64,000 bases of DNA from Acinetobacter sp. A47 (GTDB taxonomy: Bacteria; Pseudomonadota; Gammaproteobacteria; Pseudomonadales; Moraxellaceae), in contig NZ_JSUS01000071.1 in the NCBI RefSeq assembly GCF_000805455.1, positions 310,001 through 374,000 on the forward strand, read 5' to 3'. Positions 62,789-64,000 of this stretch are shown piece by piece. The translations under genes and the position numbers were made by a program. Within the stretch, counting starts at the first letter, position 1. Each line of letters begins with the position of its first letter. The notes under the pieces are model-generated. The model worked only from the letters and a program-made list of their open reading frames with translations. It was not told the DNA's origin and did no database searches.

Positions 62789-62804
62789 AGCATGTTTTAT
62801 GCCA
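62789..62804 (-). promoter_or_regulatory. Sigma-54-like promoter of pilA
   Basis: On the minus strand, TGGCATAAAACATGCT: TGGCA at -24 and TGC at -12, with exactly the standard spacing between GG and GC. The start codon lies 53 bases downstream. pilA genes are commonly RpoN- and PilR-dependent. Confidence 0.7.
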
Positions 62805-63161
62805 GTCCTTAGCTTAGCCAATTTTACTCTAAAAAAACAGGGACTTAAAAAAAATTCATGTTGGCTAAAAGCAGCGCAATTTAGACATTTTAAGAAAAAA
62901 AATGACAATTAGCGTCAGCTTTAATGCTTTATTATGCGTTTTTCTAGATATCAAATTTGATTATTTTCGAATTGTATTTAAATTGAGCGACCTGAATCAC
63001 ACAATATTTATCTGAATTATTTTTTTATTTTTGTTGCCGTTTATCGGAAGCCTGTAGAAAAGCTTGCTATCCAGAAAACCAACTATACAGACTCGTCTGC
63101 ACAATAATTTATTTTTTCTAAAATAACAAGCATGATTTTGATGTTAAATTAAAAGCCGGCT
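62805..63161. other. Intergenic region upstream of pilA
   Basis: About 357 bases of AT-rich DNA between the pilA promoter and the TPM gene. In a sigma-54 system PilR-binding sites would be expected here; none was identified by eye. No gene seen. Confidence 0.4.
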
Positions 63162-63722
63162 CTAATTTAAAATGATCGGTTCGTTTGGTAGTTCATTGTG
63201 GTCATTTACATCAGATTTTACATAATACTGATCCAGAATCTGTCCGATCTCGGCAACACCCTGGGTGACTGCATGTAGATATTGCTTCTGAGCCAGCAAC
63301 AGCACCATACTTTGACAAATCCTATGCCAGGTTTCGGTTTGGGTCGCGTTCTTCAATCCCCGATCAATCACGATTTCAACTTTACGTTCGCACAGGTTCA
63401 AATACAGCAGCACGCCACTATTTAGCTCAGTATCCCAGACACCGAGCTCAGCAAAGAGCTGCTGTGCCCGTAAGCGGGTATTCTGATGATAGGCTTGCGA
63501 ACAGGGAATGTGCCCTTCAATCACCACCTGAATCTCACCCACATGGCCCTTTTCTGCCTGCTGTACCGCTTTGGCAATCTCGGACCGGTCCTGCTTGCTA
63601 AAATAACGATGAGCAGATGAAACATAGAGAAAATGCCTGAACCAGCGTTTTACACTCGGTTGCACATGATCATCCAGTTTCGGCTGGGTAATAATCTGTG
63701 TTGTATCTGTCTTTGTTACCAT
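63162..63722 (-). CDS. TPM domain protein (cytosolic form)
   Basis: A 186-residue protein with a TPM (TLP18.3/Psb32/MOLO-1, formerly repair-of-PSII) domain, from SAHRYFSKQDRSEIAKAVQQAE through EIQVVIEGHIPC, RAQQLFAELGVWDTELNSGVLLYLNL and KVEIVIDRGL to the C-terminal helix. No signal peptide or membrane segment is present. Its ATG overlaps the stop of the upstream TPM gene by 7 bases, so both are coupled. Related proteins are membrane- or thylakoid-associated with unknown or phosphatase-like activity. Confidence 0.85.
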   Translation of the reverse strand: MVTKTDTTQIITQPKLDDHVQPSVKRWFRHFLYVSSAHRYFSKQDRSEIAKAVQQAEKGHVGEIQVVIEGHIPCSQAYHQNTRLRAQQLFAELGVWDTELNSGVLLYLNLCERKVEIVIDRGLKNATQTETWHRICQSMVLLLAQKQYLHAVTQGVAEIGQILDQYYVKSDVNDHNELPNEPIILN

Positions 63723-64000
63723 GAGCCTGATGCTCCTCCCCCACCAAAGCTACCGCCGCCGCCGCTATAACCACCGCCGCCGCCAAAACCTCCACCTCCG
63801 CCACCGCCGCCGCGCCCGCTGCCAGACAAGAACATCTGGAAAATCAGTTGTGCAAGTGAAGTAATCAGTAAAAAGAAAATTCCCACACCGAGCAGCAAGC
63901 TCATGACCAGCCCGGCTCCATTGACCAGCCCTGCAGCAGTTGCCGCCACTGCTGCTGTTGAGGCACTCAAACGGTTACCCACAATAAATGAGCCAATCAC
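63716..64000 (-). CDS. TPM-family membrane protein, C-terminal part (5' end missing)
   Basis: The frame runs to the window edge. Visible are a transmembrane helix (about 20 residues, LLLGVGIFFLLITSLAQLIF) and the Gly-rich, Ser-ended tail SGSGRGGGGGGGGFGGGGGY ... GASGSW, exactly how YgcG-type TPM proteins end. The N-terminal TPM domain lies outside. The GTG at the edge need not be the true start. Confidence 0.8.
   Translation of the reverse strand: MIGSFIVGNRLSASTAAVAATAAGLVNGAGLVMSLLLGVGIFFLLITSLAQLIFQMFLSGSGRGGGGGGGGFGGGGGYSGGGGSFGGGGASGSW

Noticed and set aside
63716..63840. GC-rich repeat near the right end
   Set aside because: It is the Gly-rich coding tail of the TPM-family protein, not a CRISPR or mobile-element repeat.

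Overview
This window looks like chromosome of an Acinetobacter species (Moraxellaceae, Gammaproteobacteria). The support is gene content and order: an MdfA/CraA-type efflux pump, a lipoprotein-type SodC, a SpoT with a decayed synthetase domain, a SerA paired with a D-2-hydroxyglutarate dehydrogenase-type flavoprotein, and the ispH / minor pilin (ComB-ComC-ComE-ComF type) / gmk-rpoZ-spoT neighbourhood. Base composition is moderate with AT-rich gaps. The species cannot be named. No rRNA, tRNA, insertion sequence, prophage or CRISPR array was found.

Layout. 1-4366 (minus strand): the end of an HPP-family membrane protein, a LprI-like secreted protein, a radical SAM / DUF4130 pair linked by family to DNA repair, and a Sel1-repeat protein. 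4519-10319 (plus): glycyl-tRNA synthetase subunits glyQ and glyS separated by a small DUF6678-like gene, then small membrane or envelope proteins. 10407-19278: a secreted subtilase with a small membrane-anchored partner, a repetitive exported protein, a serine hydrolase, two methyltransferases, lipoproteins, an anchored nuclease-like protein and an orphan ParA-type ATPase. 19617-32554: AI-2E family permease, sodC, craA, lipoproteins, mdaB-ygiN (quinone cycling), a nucleotidyltransferase, the divergent D2HGDH/serA pair, two tandem RhtA-like exporters and a TSUP permease. 32560-35764 (minus): truB and the ribosome/tRNA operon rpsP-rimM-trmD-rplS.

The most striking part is 35928-51585 (minus): two complete tandem operons for the type IV pilus tip, each in the order fimU-pilV-pilW-pilX-pilY1-pilE, separated by a terminator. 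The upstream copy (A, 51585 to 44083) has a 1230-residue PilY1 and two PilE-like pilins. The downstream copy (B, 43763 to 35928) has a 1505-residue PilY1 with large insertions, one PilE-like pilin, and much longer prepilin leader peptides on three of its minor pilins. The likely consequence is two alternative tip adhesin complexes on one pilus machine.

Further on, ispH, gmk, rpoZ, spoT, ridA, bfd and bfr form a housekeeping, stringent-response and iron block. bfd has a good sigma-70 promoter overlapped by a Fur-box-like sequence, and the bacterioferritin has lost most ferroxidase ligands while keeping the haem methionine. From 57957 to 62736 (minus) lie two PglL-type O-oligosaccharyltransferases and two related type IV pilins. 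One pilin/transferase pair is very AT-rich and sits inside the other, as if a cassette had been inserted. Each pilin has a sigma-54-like -24/-12 element upstream. The window ends in two TPM-domain genes, the last one cut by the window edge.

Taken together, about 20 kb of the window is pilus structure or modification: duplicated tip operons, duplicated major pilins and duplicated pilin glycosyltransferases.
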